Source: Peterkaempfera bronchialis
Lineage (GTDB): Bacteria > Actinomycetota > Actinomycetes > Streptomycetales > Streptomycetaceae
Reading direction: 5' to 3'
DNA: 64,000 nucleotides
NCBI RefSeq assembly: GCF_003258605.2
Contig: NZ_CP031264.1
Span: forward strand, 1,736,001 to 1,800,000
This document shows positions 8,503 through 16,279 of this stretch, piece after piece (position 1 is the stretch's first letter; every line of letters begins with the position of its first letter). Made by a program: the position numbers and the translations under genes. Below the pieces are notes generated by a model. That model saw only the letters and a program-made list of their open reading frames with translations. It did no database searches and was not told the DNA's origin.

Positions 8503-8691
8503 ATGTCCGAAGCCTTCACCGACACCACTGAGAACCGCGCCGCCGAGGCGGCGGCGATGGCGGGCGTGGCCGGGCGGCACCGCGGAGCCGTCGCCCGGGA
8601 CGACGGGACCGTCGCCCCGCAGCCGGAGACCGGCCACGGCCGCCACCGCCGCCTGGGCGAGTCCTTCTCCACCGCCTCGTCCGAGGCATAG
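8503..8691 (+). CDS. Small hydrophilic peptide, 62 residues, possible RiPP-type precursor
   Basis: ATG 8503 is preceded by GGAGAA five bases upstream, a good ribosome binding site. The peptide begins MSEAFTDTTENRAAEAAAM, has an Arg/His-rich middle (GRHRGAVARDD, GHGRHRR) and ends LGESFSTASSEA. It has no Cys, no membrane helix and no known domain. A charged leader-like part followed by a Ser/Thr-rich tail resembles a precursor layout, and it lies next to a LanKC-like protein and an S9 peptidase. The lack of Cys argues against an ordinary lanthipeptide. The two hairpins right after it suggest a short, separately terminated transcript. Function unknown. Confidence 0.55.
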   Translation: MSEAFTDTTENRAAEAAAMAGVAGRHRGAVARDDGTVAPQPETGHGRHRRLGESFSTASSEA

Positions 8692-8722
8692 CCGGACCCG
8701 CGAGACGCATAGGACGCACGGG

Positions 8723-8748
8723 GGCTCCGCACCGGCCGGTGCGGAGCC
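8723..8748 (+). terminator. Hairpin terminator after the small peptide gene
   Basis: Perfect 11-bp stem (GGCTCCGCACC pairing with GGTGCGGAGCC) with a 4-base loop, beginning 31 bases after the peptide stop. No U-tract follows, as usual in Streptomyces. Confidence 0.75.
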
Positions 8749-8765
8749 CTCGCTGTGGTGCCGGG

Positions 8766-8805
8766 ACCCCGGCGCGGCCGTCCGCACCTGCGGCCGCGCC
8801 GGGGT
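8766..8805. terminator. Second perfect 15-bp hairpin
   Basis: ACCCCGGCGCGGCCG (8766-8780) pairs perfectly with 8791-8805 around a 10-base loop. It lies 17 bases after the first hairpin and works on either strand, so the pair forms a strong transcriptional boundary. Confidence 0.75.
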
Positions 8806-8845
8806 CGTCCGCTGCGGCCTGGGGCCGCCGATCACGGGCCGTGCA

Positions 8846-8859
8846 TAGAACGCGTTCTA
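8846..8859. promoter_or_regulatory. Perfect 14-bp palindrome of KstR type (TetR operator)
   Basis: TAGAACGCGTTCTA is fully palindromic and fits the mycobacterial KstR consensus TNNAACNNGTTNNA at every fixed position. A KstR-like TetR protein is encoded at 17786-18451. The palindrome stands just upstream of a truncated LysE gene, so it may be left over from a deleted operon or may drive expression towards 9259. Confidence 0.6.
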
Positions 8860-8911
8860 GGCACGTGATCCATGTATAACGCATCGGGCCCGGCGCCCGG
8901 AACCCCCACTA

Positions 8912-9172
8912 GGGCTGCTCAACCCCAAGGTGGGCGTCTTCTACGTCGCCGTACTCCCCCAGTTCATCCCCGCCTCGGCGCCGCATCTGCCGATGGGTGT
9001 GCTGCTCAGCTGCGTCCATGTCGCCGAGGGGCTGCTCTGGTCCGCCGTCCTGGTCGGCTTCGCCCACACGGTGCGCGGCTGGCTGCTCCGCCCGGCGGCC
9101 CGGCGGCTGCTGGACCGGATCACCGGGCTGGTCGTCGTCGGTTTCGGGGTGCGTCTGGCCGCCGGCGACTGA
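8912..9172 (+). pseudogene. LysE/RhtB-family exporter remnant (C-terminal third only)
   Basis: In one frame the sequence reads GLLNPKVGVFYVAVLPQFIP and continues through two more helices (GVLLSCVHVAEGLLWSAVL, ITGLVVVGFGVRLAAGD) to a TGA at 9172. LLNPK followed by a PQF motif marks the middle of LysE/RhtB amino-acid exporters, which are normally about 205-220 residues; only about 86 remain. Upstream of 8912 the frame shows no similarity to the missing N-terminal half and no start with a ribosome binding site. It is a decayed or truncated gene; GTG 8930 could in principle start a 80-residue product. Confidence 0.75.
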
Positions 9173-9249
9173 CCTGCCGCCACCCGCCGTCGAGTAGGGT
9201 CCAGCGGCAGACGGCAGACCGCCCCGGGGCGGCATGAGCAGGGAGCTAG

Positions 9250-9927
<678 letters not shown>

Positions 9928-9952
9928 TCCGCCGAATCCGCTGATCCGGGGC

Positions 9953-10456
9953 TCAGCTCCCGGCGATCGGCGGGGCCGCGTCGCGGACATGGCCGAGGTC
10001 GACGGGCGCCGAGGGCGGGCCCTCCTCCCGCAGCCGTGCGAGCAGGGCGGGAAGCTGCGGGGGCCACAGCGGCTCGGTGTCACCGGCCAGGTCGGCCGGG
10101 GTCCACCAGCGCCCGCGCAGGATTCCGTCCTCCGCATGCGCGGCGGCGAGGTCGCCCACCGGGTCCCGGCGCGGGCCCTGGGCGAGGAAGACCTGCTCGT
10201 ACTGGCGCACCGGGACCCCGGCCCTGGTGTAGTCGTGCTCCCAGCTGAACCAGACCGGTCCGGGTGCGATGTCGGTCCAGCCGGTCTCCTCGCGCAGTTC
10301 GCGCGCCGCCCCTTGCCGGGGGCTCTCCCCCGGCTCCAGGCCGCCTCCGGGCATCGCCCAGTGGACGCCGACCTCCTCGTTGTCATACCGGAACATGAAG
10401 ATCGCCCCGGCCGGGTCCAGCACCGCGATTCTCGCTGCTCTCCTGGGTGTCCGCAT
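9953..10456 (-). CDS. Nudix hydrolase
   Basis: A 167-residue protein from ATG 10456 (MRTPRRAARIAVLDPAG). The complete Nudix box GGGLEPGESPRQGAARELRE followed by ETGW matches GX5EX7REUXEEXGU and binds the catalytic Mg2+. The HWAMPGGG strand before it and WWTPADL after it are usual for the NTP-pyrophosphatase/8-oxo-dGTPase-like group. Substrate not predictable. GTG 10465 in frame is an alternative start. Confidence 0.9.
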   Translation of the reverse strand: MRTPRRAARIAVLDPAGAIFMFRYDNEEVGVHWAMPGGGLEPGESPRQGAARELREETGWTDIAPGPVWFSWEHDYTRAGVPVRQYEQVFLAQGPRRDPVGDLAAAHAEDGILRGRWWTPADLAGDTEPLWPPQLPALLARLREEGPPSAPVDLGHVRDAAPPIAGS

Positions 10457-10898
10457 CCCGGTCACCCTGCCAGAGCGGACGCGCCTGCGTCGATCACCGT
10501 GCCCGGGGCGATGGGGCCCGCCCTCCGACGCCACCGCCGCCTCGGTCGGATCGACGCCCCGACCGCAGCGAAGCTCGCACCGAGCACCGAGCGCCGGGGA
10601 GGCGTCCTCGACCGCCTGGACGACCCTCCGGCCGCTCGGGTCGACGGTGGCGAAGCCTGCCGCCGGAGCGAGCACGATGCCGTCCGCGCCGCGTGCGACG
10701 GTCGGCGGGAGCGCAGCCGGCGGACCATGCCGTACCGGTCGCGGCCCTGTCGCCGGTGCTGCCCGGCCGGGCACGGTGCCGTGGGGCGTGGGTCGGGCCC
10801 GGTACGGTGAGGCCGTACGGCGGCGCGGGTGCGCGCGGCCGGGGAGCTCGATGGGACGCGGCGCGGCGGGCCGGCCGGGACCGACCGGGGGAGGCGGG
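10457..10898. other. 442-bp spacer without a convincing gene
   Basis: Frames are open on the minus strand, but none shows a recognisable family or a start with a ribosome binding site. GGTACGGTGAGG near 10801 contains a TACGGT that could be a -10 box for the gene at 10899; I cannot identify a clear -35. Confidence 0.4.
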
Positions 10899-12103
10899 AT
10901 GGCGAACGACGACGAGAGCGCACCGGCGGTCTGGGACCCGACGGCGAGGGGCGGGGCCGGCGGCTGGGTGCGGCGCGGCGACGCCAGGACGCACCAGCTG
11001 CGGAAGCCCGCCGCCGACGGCGGGCCGCAGCCGACCGTGACCGGGCAGGAGACGCGGGGCGGGGAGGGCACTCCGCCGGGCGGGCGTCCCTATCTGCCGA
11101 CGTCATTCGAGGCACCCGCCGCACCGCCGCCTCCGGCCGAACCCCCGACGGCGGCCTACGGGCCTGCGCCGGGTGCGGTGCCCGGGTACGGCTACCCCCC
11201 GGCGCCCCCGGCCGGACCTCCGACCACCGCCTACCAGCCTGGGCCACCGGGGCCACCCGAGGTGCCCGGCTACGGCTACCCCTGCAACCGCCGGCCGAAC
11301 CCGCGCCGCCCGCGCCGGGCGCGATGCCCGGGTACGGCTACCCGTACCCGCCGGCGCCCGGGTACGGCTATCCGCCGCCGCCCGTTCCCGGTCCGGTGCC
11401 CGTGGCCGAGCGCCGGGGTGGGCGTACCGCGCTGCTGGTGGTGCTGGTGGTGCTGCTCGCGGCCGGGCTGGGCGGGGGCCTGGTGTGGGCGCTGAGCGGC
11501 GGCAAGCCCGGCACCACGGCCACTCCCCCCTCCACCGCCGCGCCCGGCGGCGACGCCACGGCCGCCCCGCCGCCCCCCTCGGAGCCGGACGCCCCGCAGT
11601 CGTCCGGCGCGGCCTCCGACAGCCCCTCGGCCGACCAGGACGCGGCCGGGCGCCAGGCGAAGGCGCTGGACGATCTGCTCACCCGCAACAGCGGCGCCCG
11701 CCAGCAGGTCGGCAATGCCGTCGCCACCGTGCAGAGCTGCCCGGACAGCGCGTCGATGCGGAGCGCCGCCAAGGTCTTCGAGCAGGCGGCGACCCAGCGT
11801 GAGCAGCTGATCGGCGAGCTGGACTCGCTGGATCTCGGCGCGCTCGACGGCGGCCAGGACGCCGCCCAGCTGCTGCGTACGGCGTGGCAGCAGTCCGCCG
11901 ACGCGGACCGGGCGTACGGCAGGTGGGCCGACGCCGTGATCGCGGATGGCTGCCCCGACGGCACCGCGCCCCGGACCTCGGACCGCGAGCAGGGCGACGC
12001 GATCAGCGGCCGGGCCTCCAAGAGCAAGCAGTCCTTTGTCATCAGATGGAACCCGATCGCCAACCGGTACGGCCTCGCGTCGCGGACCGGGGATGGGATC
12101 TGA
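10899..12103 (+). pseudogene. Proline-rich single-pass membrane protein, apparent 1-base frameshift
   Basis: ATG 10899 follows a strong GGGGGAGGCGGG ribosome binding site and starts MANDDESAPAVWDPTARGG. This frame carries a Pro-rich region with PGYGYP motifs and then runs into unrelated sequence after about 11282. The next frame takes over exactly there: PAPGAMPGYGYPYPP, a second PGYGYP, a membrane helix TALLVVLVVLLAAGLGGGLV and an extracytoplasmic domain to 12103. Adding one C to the CCCC run at 11279-11282 restores a single 401-residue frame. So the gene is either broken or the base call is wrong. The C-terminal domain (residues ~250-401, with one Cys in VQSCPDSAS and one in ADGCPDG) belongs to no family I recognise. 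It overlaps the start of the amidase gene. Confidence 0.8.
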
Positions 12104-13130
12104 CCGGAACGTGTCCTTCCAGCGGAACACCCCCGACCCCGACGACGCCCTCTTCGGCGCCCCGTACGGCGAACTGCGGCCCCGCCGGTCGCCCGCCGCC
12201 CGGGTGGCGATGGCCGTGGCGGTACTGGCGCCCACCTGCTTCGCCGGCTGGCTCGGCTGGCACGCGGTGGCGGGCGGCGGCGGCACGGGCGGCCGGACCG
12301 CCGCCGCGTCCACCCCTGCCGCGTCCACCCCTGCCGCGTCCGCCGTCCCACCGCCGCCCGCCACCTCGGAGCCCCCGTCGGCGTCGCCCTCCCCGTCGCC
12401 GTCCGAGTCCAAGGGCCAGGGCCAGGGCCAGGGCGCGGCCCCCGCAGGGCGCCCGCTGGCGGGCCGTACGGTCGTGCTGGACCCGGGCCACAACCCGGGC
12501 AATGGCGCGCATCCGGCGGAGATCAACCGCAGGGTCGACATCGGCAGTGCCCGCAAGGAGTGCGACACCACCGGTACCGAGACCGATGACGGCTACCCGG
12601 AGGCGTCCTTCACGCTGGACGTGGTGCGGCGGGTCCGGACCATCCTGGAGGCGGAGGGCGCCCGGGTGGTGCTGACCCAGGACGGCGACCGCGCCTGGGG
12701 GCCGTGCATCGACGAGCGGGCCGCCGCCGGCAACCGGGTGCACGCCGACGCCGCCGTGTCGGTGCACGGCGACGGGGCTCCGGCCTCGGCGCACGGCTTC
12801 CATGTGATCCTCCCGGCCCGGGTGGTGTCGGGCGCGGCGGACACCACGCCGATCACCGGTCCGTCGCGCACGCTGGGGCTGCGGCTGCGGGACAGCTTCG
12901 CGGCGGCGACCGGCGAACCGTTCTCCACCTATCTGGGCCATGACGGCATCGACGTCCGCGACGATCTGGGCGGGCTGAACCTGTCGAAGGTGCCCAAGGT
13001 GTTCATCGAGTGCGGCAATATGCGCAATTCCGCAGACGCCCGGCGCATGAAGGATCCCGAGTGGCGCAAGCGCGCGGCACAGGGCATCGCGGACGGCCTC
13101 ACCGCCTTCCTCACCGGGCCGGGTCGCTAG
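12093..13130 (+). CDS. N-acetylmuramoyl-L-alanine amidase (Amidase_3), membrane-anchored
   Basis: A 345-residue protein from ATG 12093, overlapping the end of the previous frame by 11 bases; GTG 12111 is the alternative. One membrane helix (residues 36-52), a Ser/Pro/Ala linker with repeated STPAA and GQGQ segments, then the catalytic domain: Zn ligand His133 in VVLDPGHNPGN, the Glu of EASFTLDV, the His of VSVHGDG and the catalytic Glu of VFIECGNMRN. It cleaves the amide bond between MurNAc and the stem peptide, outside the membrane. Its neighbours are also proline-rich membrane proteins, suggesting a cell-envelope cluster. Confidence 0.93.
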   Translation: MGSDRNVSFQRNTPDPDDALFGAPYGELRPRRSPAARVAMAVAVLAPTCFAGWLGWHAVAGGGGTGGRTAAASTPAASTPAASAVPPPPATSEPPSASPSPSPSESKGQGQGQGAAPAGRPLAGRTVVLDPGHNPGNGAHPAEINRRVDIGSARKECDTTGTETDDGYPEASFTLDVVRRVRTILEAEGARVVLTQDGDRAWGPCIDERAAAGNRVHADAAVSVHGDGAPASAHGFHVILPARVVSGAADTTPITGPSRTLGLRLRDSFAAATGEPFSTYLGHDGIDVRDDLGGLNLSKVPKVFIECGNMRNSADARRMKDPEWRKRAAQGIADGLTAFLTGPGR

Positions 13131-13194
13131 GCTCTTGGTCCGTTCGAACATCAACCACACCGACCACGACATACACGACCGAGGGGAACCGTCC

Positions 13195-14154
13195 GTGAAT
13201 CTGCGCTCTCTGACTCGGGGAGACGCCGCCGTCGCCGTCGGGGCACTGCTGCTGCTGATCTCGTCCTTTCTGCCGCTCTACGCGCTGAGCACGGAGTGCG
13301 TCGGCAGCGGCTGCTCGCAGAGCTCCTGGCACGGCGCCTTCCTGCTCCACCTCGCGTCGGTGGTGCTGGCGGGCGTCGCCGGCGGGGCCCTGGTGCTGTA
13401 CGCCCGGTTCCAGCAGGGCGAGGCCGCGCGGTCGCGGCAGATCGCCGGTCTGCGGCTGGACCAGTGGGGGACCGCGCTGGCCGTCTTCGCCACCTGGAGT
13501 GCCCTCTGGTCGCTCTTCACCAGCACCGGCGAGGTCCTGGAGCGCGGGTTCGGCGCCTATCTGGCGCTGCTGTCGGCGGTGATCCTGGCCGGGGGCGCGG
13601 TGGCCACCCCGCTGGTTCCGGCGCTCCAGGCCAAGCTGCTGCCGGACCCCCCGGCCGCACCGGCCCCGCAGCCCGGCGGCTACCCCGGCCCTCAGCAGGG
13701 CGGCTACCTCGGCGGTCCGCAGCAGGGCGGCGGCTACGGCTACCCGGGCGCCCAGCAGCCCGGAGTCCAGCAGCCCGGAGTCCAGCAGCCCGGAGTCCAG
13801 CAGCCGGGCGCACCGCAGCCGGGCGGCGCCCAGGCGTGGGGCGCACCGCAGCCCGGCCCCGGCGTGCAGCAGCCGCAGGGCGCCTCCTTCGGCGGTCCGG
13901 CGGGTGCGCCCGTCCCGGCGCCCGCCCCCACCCCGGCCGCCCCTCCGGTGCAGGACTTCTCGCCCTTCTGGTTCGCCGTCCCATCGCCGCGCCCGCTGGC
14001 GCCGGAGGACAACCCGGTCGGCCCGCCGATCGGCGAGCTGACCCCGGGGACCTGGTTCCTGGCCGTGGAGCAGCGTGGCGCGGCGCTGCTGACCCGGCTG
14101 CCGGACGGGCGGCATGGGCTGCTCACCGACACCTCGGGCATCGAGCGCGGCTGA
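13195..14154 (+). CDS. Multi-pass membrane protein with glutamine/proline repeat tail
   Basis: A 319-residue protein from GTG 13195, with GAGGGGAA nine bases upstream. Four hydrophobic segments lie in the first 145 residues (AAVAVGALLLLISSFLPLYA, FLLHLASVVLAGVAGGALVL, TALAVFATWSALWSLF, AYLALLSAVILAGGAVATPL), the layout of DUF5336-like actinobacterial proteins. The cytoplasmic tail is low-complexity GGYPGPQQGGY and QQPGV repeats, then a conserved-looking end FFAVPSPRPL...WFLAVEQRG. Function unknown; probably envelope-related like the amidase upstream. Confidence 0.8.
   Translation: MNLRSLTRGDAAVAVGALLLLISSFLPLYALSTECVGSGCSQSSWHGAFLLHLASVVLAGVAGGALVLYARFQQGEAARSRQIAGLRLDQWGTALAVFATWSALWSLFTSTGEVLERGFGAYLALLSAVILAGGAVATPLVPALQAKLLPDPPAAPAPQPGGYPGPQQGGYLGGPQQGGGYGYPGAQQPGVQQPGVQQPGVQQPGAPQPGGAQAWGAPQPGPGVQQPQGASFGGPAGAPVPAPAPTPAAPPVQDFSPFWFAVPSPRPLAPEDNPVGPPIGELTPGTWFLAVEQRGAALLTRLPDGRHGLLTDTSGIERG
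13753..13812 (+). repeat. 15-bp coding tandem repeat
   Basis: CAGCAGCCCGGAGTC is repeated three times exactly (13753, 13768, 13783) with a fourth diverged copy, encoding QQPGV units. Such an array can change copy number by slippage without breaking the frame. Confidence 0.9.
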
Positions 14155-14162
14155 CGCGGTGC

Positions 14163-14209
14163 CGGTACGGAGCACCGGCGGTACGGAGCACCGGCGGTAC
14201 GGAGCACGG
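14163..14209. repeat. 16-bp tandem repeat after the membrane-protein gene
   Basis: CGGTACGGAGCACCGG occurs twice exactly (14163, 14179) and a third time with one base missing (14195), directly behind the stop codon at 14154 and ahead of the terminator. Confidence 0.85.
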
Positions 14210-14223
14210 CAGTACCGAGCGGT

Positions 14224-14262
14224 GCGGGCGGGCGGGTCGGAGCAATCCGGCCCGCCCGCCGC
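14224..14262. terminator. Bidirectional hairpin between convergent genes
   Basis: GCGGGCGGG pairs with CCCGCCCGC, and the loop itself pairs CGGA with TCCG around GCAA, giving a long GC stem. It separates the membrane-protein gene from the convergent alpha-barrel gene. Confidence 0.75.
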
Positions 14263-14290
14263 GTCCGTCGGAGTCGGATGCACGCTGCCG

Positions 14291-15388
14291 TCAGGTGCGG
14301 CTGCCGTCCCGGGCGGCCTCGCAGCAGTCCGCCACGGCCAGCCCCGGCGGCAGTTGGTCGCCGCCGAAGACGGTGGCGGTGGCATGGTCGCCGCCGAGCG
14401 CGGCGACGGCCAGCAGCAGTGACCCGGCGGTCCAGGTGGTGCGCTCCTCCGGCCAGACGGCGTCGTCCTCGAAGACATAGCCGGTCCAGTAGGAGCCGTC
14501 CGGGTGGCGCAGGTGCCCGATCCAGCGCAGGATGTCCACCGCCCGGTCGGACTGGCCCACCGCCCAGAGCGCCAGCGCCAGTTCGGCGCTCTCGCCGCCG
14601 GTGACCCAGGGCCGGTCGGAGACGCATCGCACACCGAGGCCCTGGACGACAAAGCGGTCCCAGCCCTCCGCCATGCGCCGTTCGGCGGCGGCGCCGCGCA
14701 GCGCGGTGCCGAGGACGGGGTAGTACCAGTCCATCGAGTAGCGGCTCTTGTCCAGGAACCGCTCGGGGTGGTGGGCGATGGCGTGGGCGAGCCGGCCGGC
14801 GGCGAGTTCCCAGTCGGGCTGGGGCTCCTCCAGGTGGTCGGCGACGGCGAGGGCGCAGCGGAGGGCGTGCAGGATGCTGGAGGAGCCGGTGAGCAGGGCG
14901 TCGCCGGCCGTGGTGCCGTCCTCCTCCTGGCGCCAGCTGATCGCGCCGCCGGGCAGTTGCAGGCCGACGACGAAGTCGATGGCGCGGCGTACGGCGGGCC
15001 AGATCCGGTCCAGGAAGATGTCGTCGCCGGTGGCCAGGTGGTGGTGCCAGGCGCCGACGGCGATGTAGGCGCAGAAGTTGGTCTCCTTGGCCCGGTTGTC
15101 GGGGACGCCGTCGGTGTAGGAGGCGTACCAGGAGCCGTCGGCGTTCTGGGCGGCGGCCAGCCAGTGGTAGGCGGCCTCGGCGGCCTGGTGCTCGCCGGCG
15201 GCGTCGAGTGCCATCGCGGCCTCGGTGTGGTCCCAGGGGTCGAGGTGGCCGCCGGTGAACCAGGGGATGGCGCCGTCCGGCCGCTGGTCGGCGAGGATGG
15301 TCCGGACGGTGGCGGCGGCCTGGGCGGCGTCCAGGACGCCGGGCAGCACCAGCGCGTCGGGGACGGCCGCCTCCTCGGCGGCGGTCAT
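14291..15388 (-). CDS. Alpha/alpha-barrel protein, prenyltransferase/squalene-cyclase-like or six-hairpin glycosidase-like
   Basis: A 365-residue protein (MTAAEEAAVPDALVLPG), last gene of a three-gene leftward operon; its ATG overlaps the methyltransferase stop. Repeated Trp/Gly-Asp motifs (QRPDGAIPWFTGGHLDPWDH, QNADGSWYASYTDG, LPGGAISWRQEEDG, HPDGSYWTGYVFED) mark the helical-barrel folds shared by prenyltransferases, squalene cyclases and six-hairpin glycosidases. It has no squalene-cyclase DXDD motif and no signal peptide, so cyclase activity is unlikely. With a GT4 enzyme and a methyltransferase it may process or sense a glycosylated or lipid-linked product. Role unknown. Confidence 0.8.
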   Translation of the reverse strand: MTAAEEAAVPDALVLPGVLDAAQAAATVRTILADQRPDGAIPWFTGGHLDPWDHTEAAMALDAAGEHQAAEAAYHWLAAAQNADGSWYASYTDGVPDNRAKETNFCAYIAVGAWHHHLATGDDIFLDRIWPAVRRAIDFVVGLQLPGGAISWRQEEDGTTAGDALLTGSSSILHALRCALAVADHLEEPQPDWELAAGRLAHAIAHHPERFLDKSRYSMDWYYPVLGTALRGAAAERRMAEGWDRFVVQGLGVRCVSDRPWVTGGESAELALALWAVGQSDRAVDILRWIGHLRHPDGSYWTGYVFEDDAVWPEERTTWTAGSLLLAVAALGGDHATATVFGGDQLPPGLAVADCCEAARDGSRT

Positions 15389-16194
15389 GCGCCGCTCTCG
15401 GCGGCGACCTGCTGCGGCTCGGCGGGCTGCTCGGGCTCGGCGGGCTGCTGCGGCTCGGCGGCGTGCTCAGGCTCGGCGGGCCGGTGCGGTTTGGCGGCGT
15501 AGGCGACGAAGCTCTTGCCGATCAGCGGATCCAGCGCGGACTCGGCGAGCCGGGTGGCCAGCGGGCGCTTGACGATGTCCCAGACCAGCAGCTTGTGGTA
15601 GAGCTTCACCGGCAGCGCGCCGTCGTTGTCGACGCCGAAGGCGCACTTGAGCCACCAGTACGGGGAGTGCAGGCCATGGGCGTGGTGGGTGCCGTAGGGC
15701 CGCAGCCCGGCGCCGCGCATCTTCGCCAGCAGCTCGTCGCCCCGGTAGATGCGGATATGGCCGCCCTCGACCTCGTGGTACGCGTCGGAGAGCGCCCAGC
15801 AGATCTTCTCGGGCAGCCAGCGGGGCACGGTGACGGCGATCAGGCCGCCGGGCTTGAGCACCCGGACCATCTCGGCGAGGACGCCGATGTCGTCCGGGAT
15901 GTGCTCCATCACCTCGGAGATGATGACCCGGTCGAAGGTCTCGTCCTCGAAGGGCAGCGCCAGGGCGTCGCCCTCCATGGCGGTGGCGGTGGCTCCGGCG
16001 GGGGCCTCACCGGCCTCCTCCATGGCCGCGAACCACTTCCTGACCTCGGCGATCTCCTCCGCGTTCCGGTCGAGCGCGATGACCTGGGCACCGCGCCGGT
16101 AGCACTCGAAGGCGTGCCGGCCGCCGCCGCAGCCCAGGTCGAGCACCCGGTCGCCGGGGGCGAGTGGGAAGCGGGAGAAGTCGACGGTCAGCAC
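15385..16194 (-). CDS. Class I SAM-dependent methyltransferase with Glu/Pro repeat tail
   Basis: A 269-residue protein with a textbook methyltransferase_11 core: motif I VLDLGCGGGRHAFE at residues 19-32, the acidic VIALDRN strand, DRVIISEVMEHI as motif II and VLKPGGLIAVTVP as motif III. The C-terminal ~30 residues are imperfect AEPQQPAEPEQ repeats. Its stop overlaps the alpha-barrel gene start (ATGA), and the GT4 gene ends 85 bp upstream, so the three are one transcript. Substrate probably the product of the GT4 enzyme, by context. Confidence 0.88.
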   Translation of the reverse strand: MLTVDFSRFPLAPGDRVLDLGCGGGRHAFECYRRGAQVIALDRNAEEIAEVRKWFAAMEEAGEAPAGATATAMEGDALALPFEDETFDRVIISEVMEHIPDDIGVLAEMVRVLKPGGLIAVTVPRWLPEKICWALSDAYHEVEGGHIRIYRGDELLAKMRGAGLRPYGTHHAHGLHSPYWWLKCAFGVDNDGALPVKLYHKLLVWDIVKRPLATRLAESALDPLIGKSFVAYAAKPHRPAEPEHAAEPQQPAEPEQPAEPQQVAAESGA

Positions 16195-16279
16195 TGCGTG
16201 GCTCCCATTCGTTGCTGCGCCGGCCGGACCGGTCCGATCCGGCGTGATGGTGCGTCAAGAGTCGGTCGGCGGCGGGCCG

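Noticed and set aside
8234-8503. 89-residue open frame between the S9 and small-peptide genes
   Set aside because: No ribosome binding site, no recognisable pattern, and it covers the leader hairpins; it is open because of GC-rich composition.
14291-15388. Functional squalene/terpene cyclase
   Set aside because: Helical-barrel repeats are present but the DXDD protonation motif and the class I Asp motif are absent, and no isoprenoid genes surround it.
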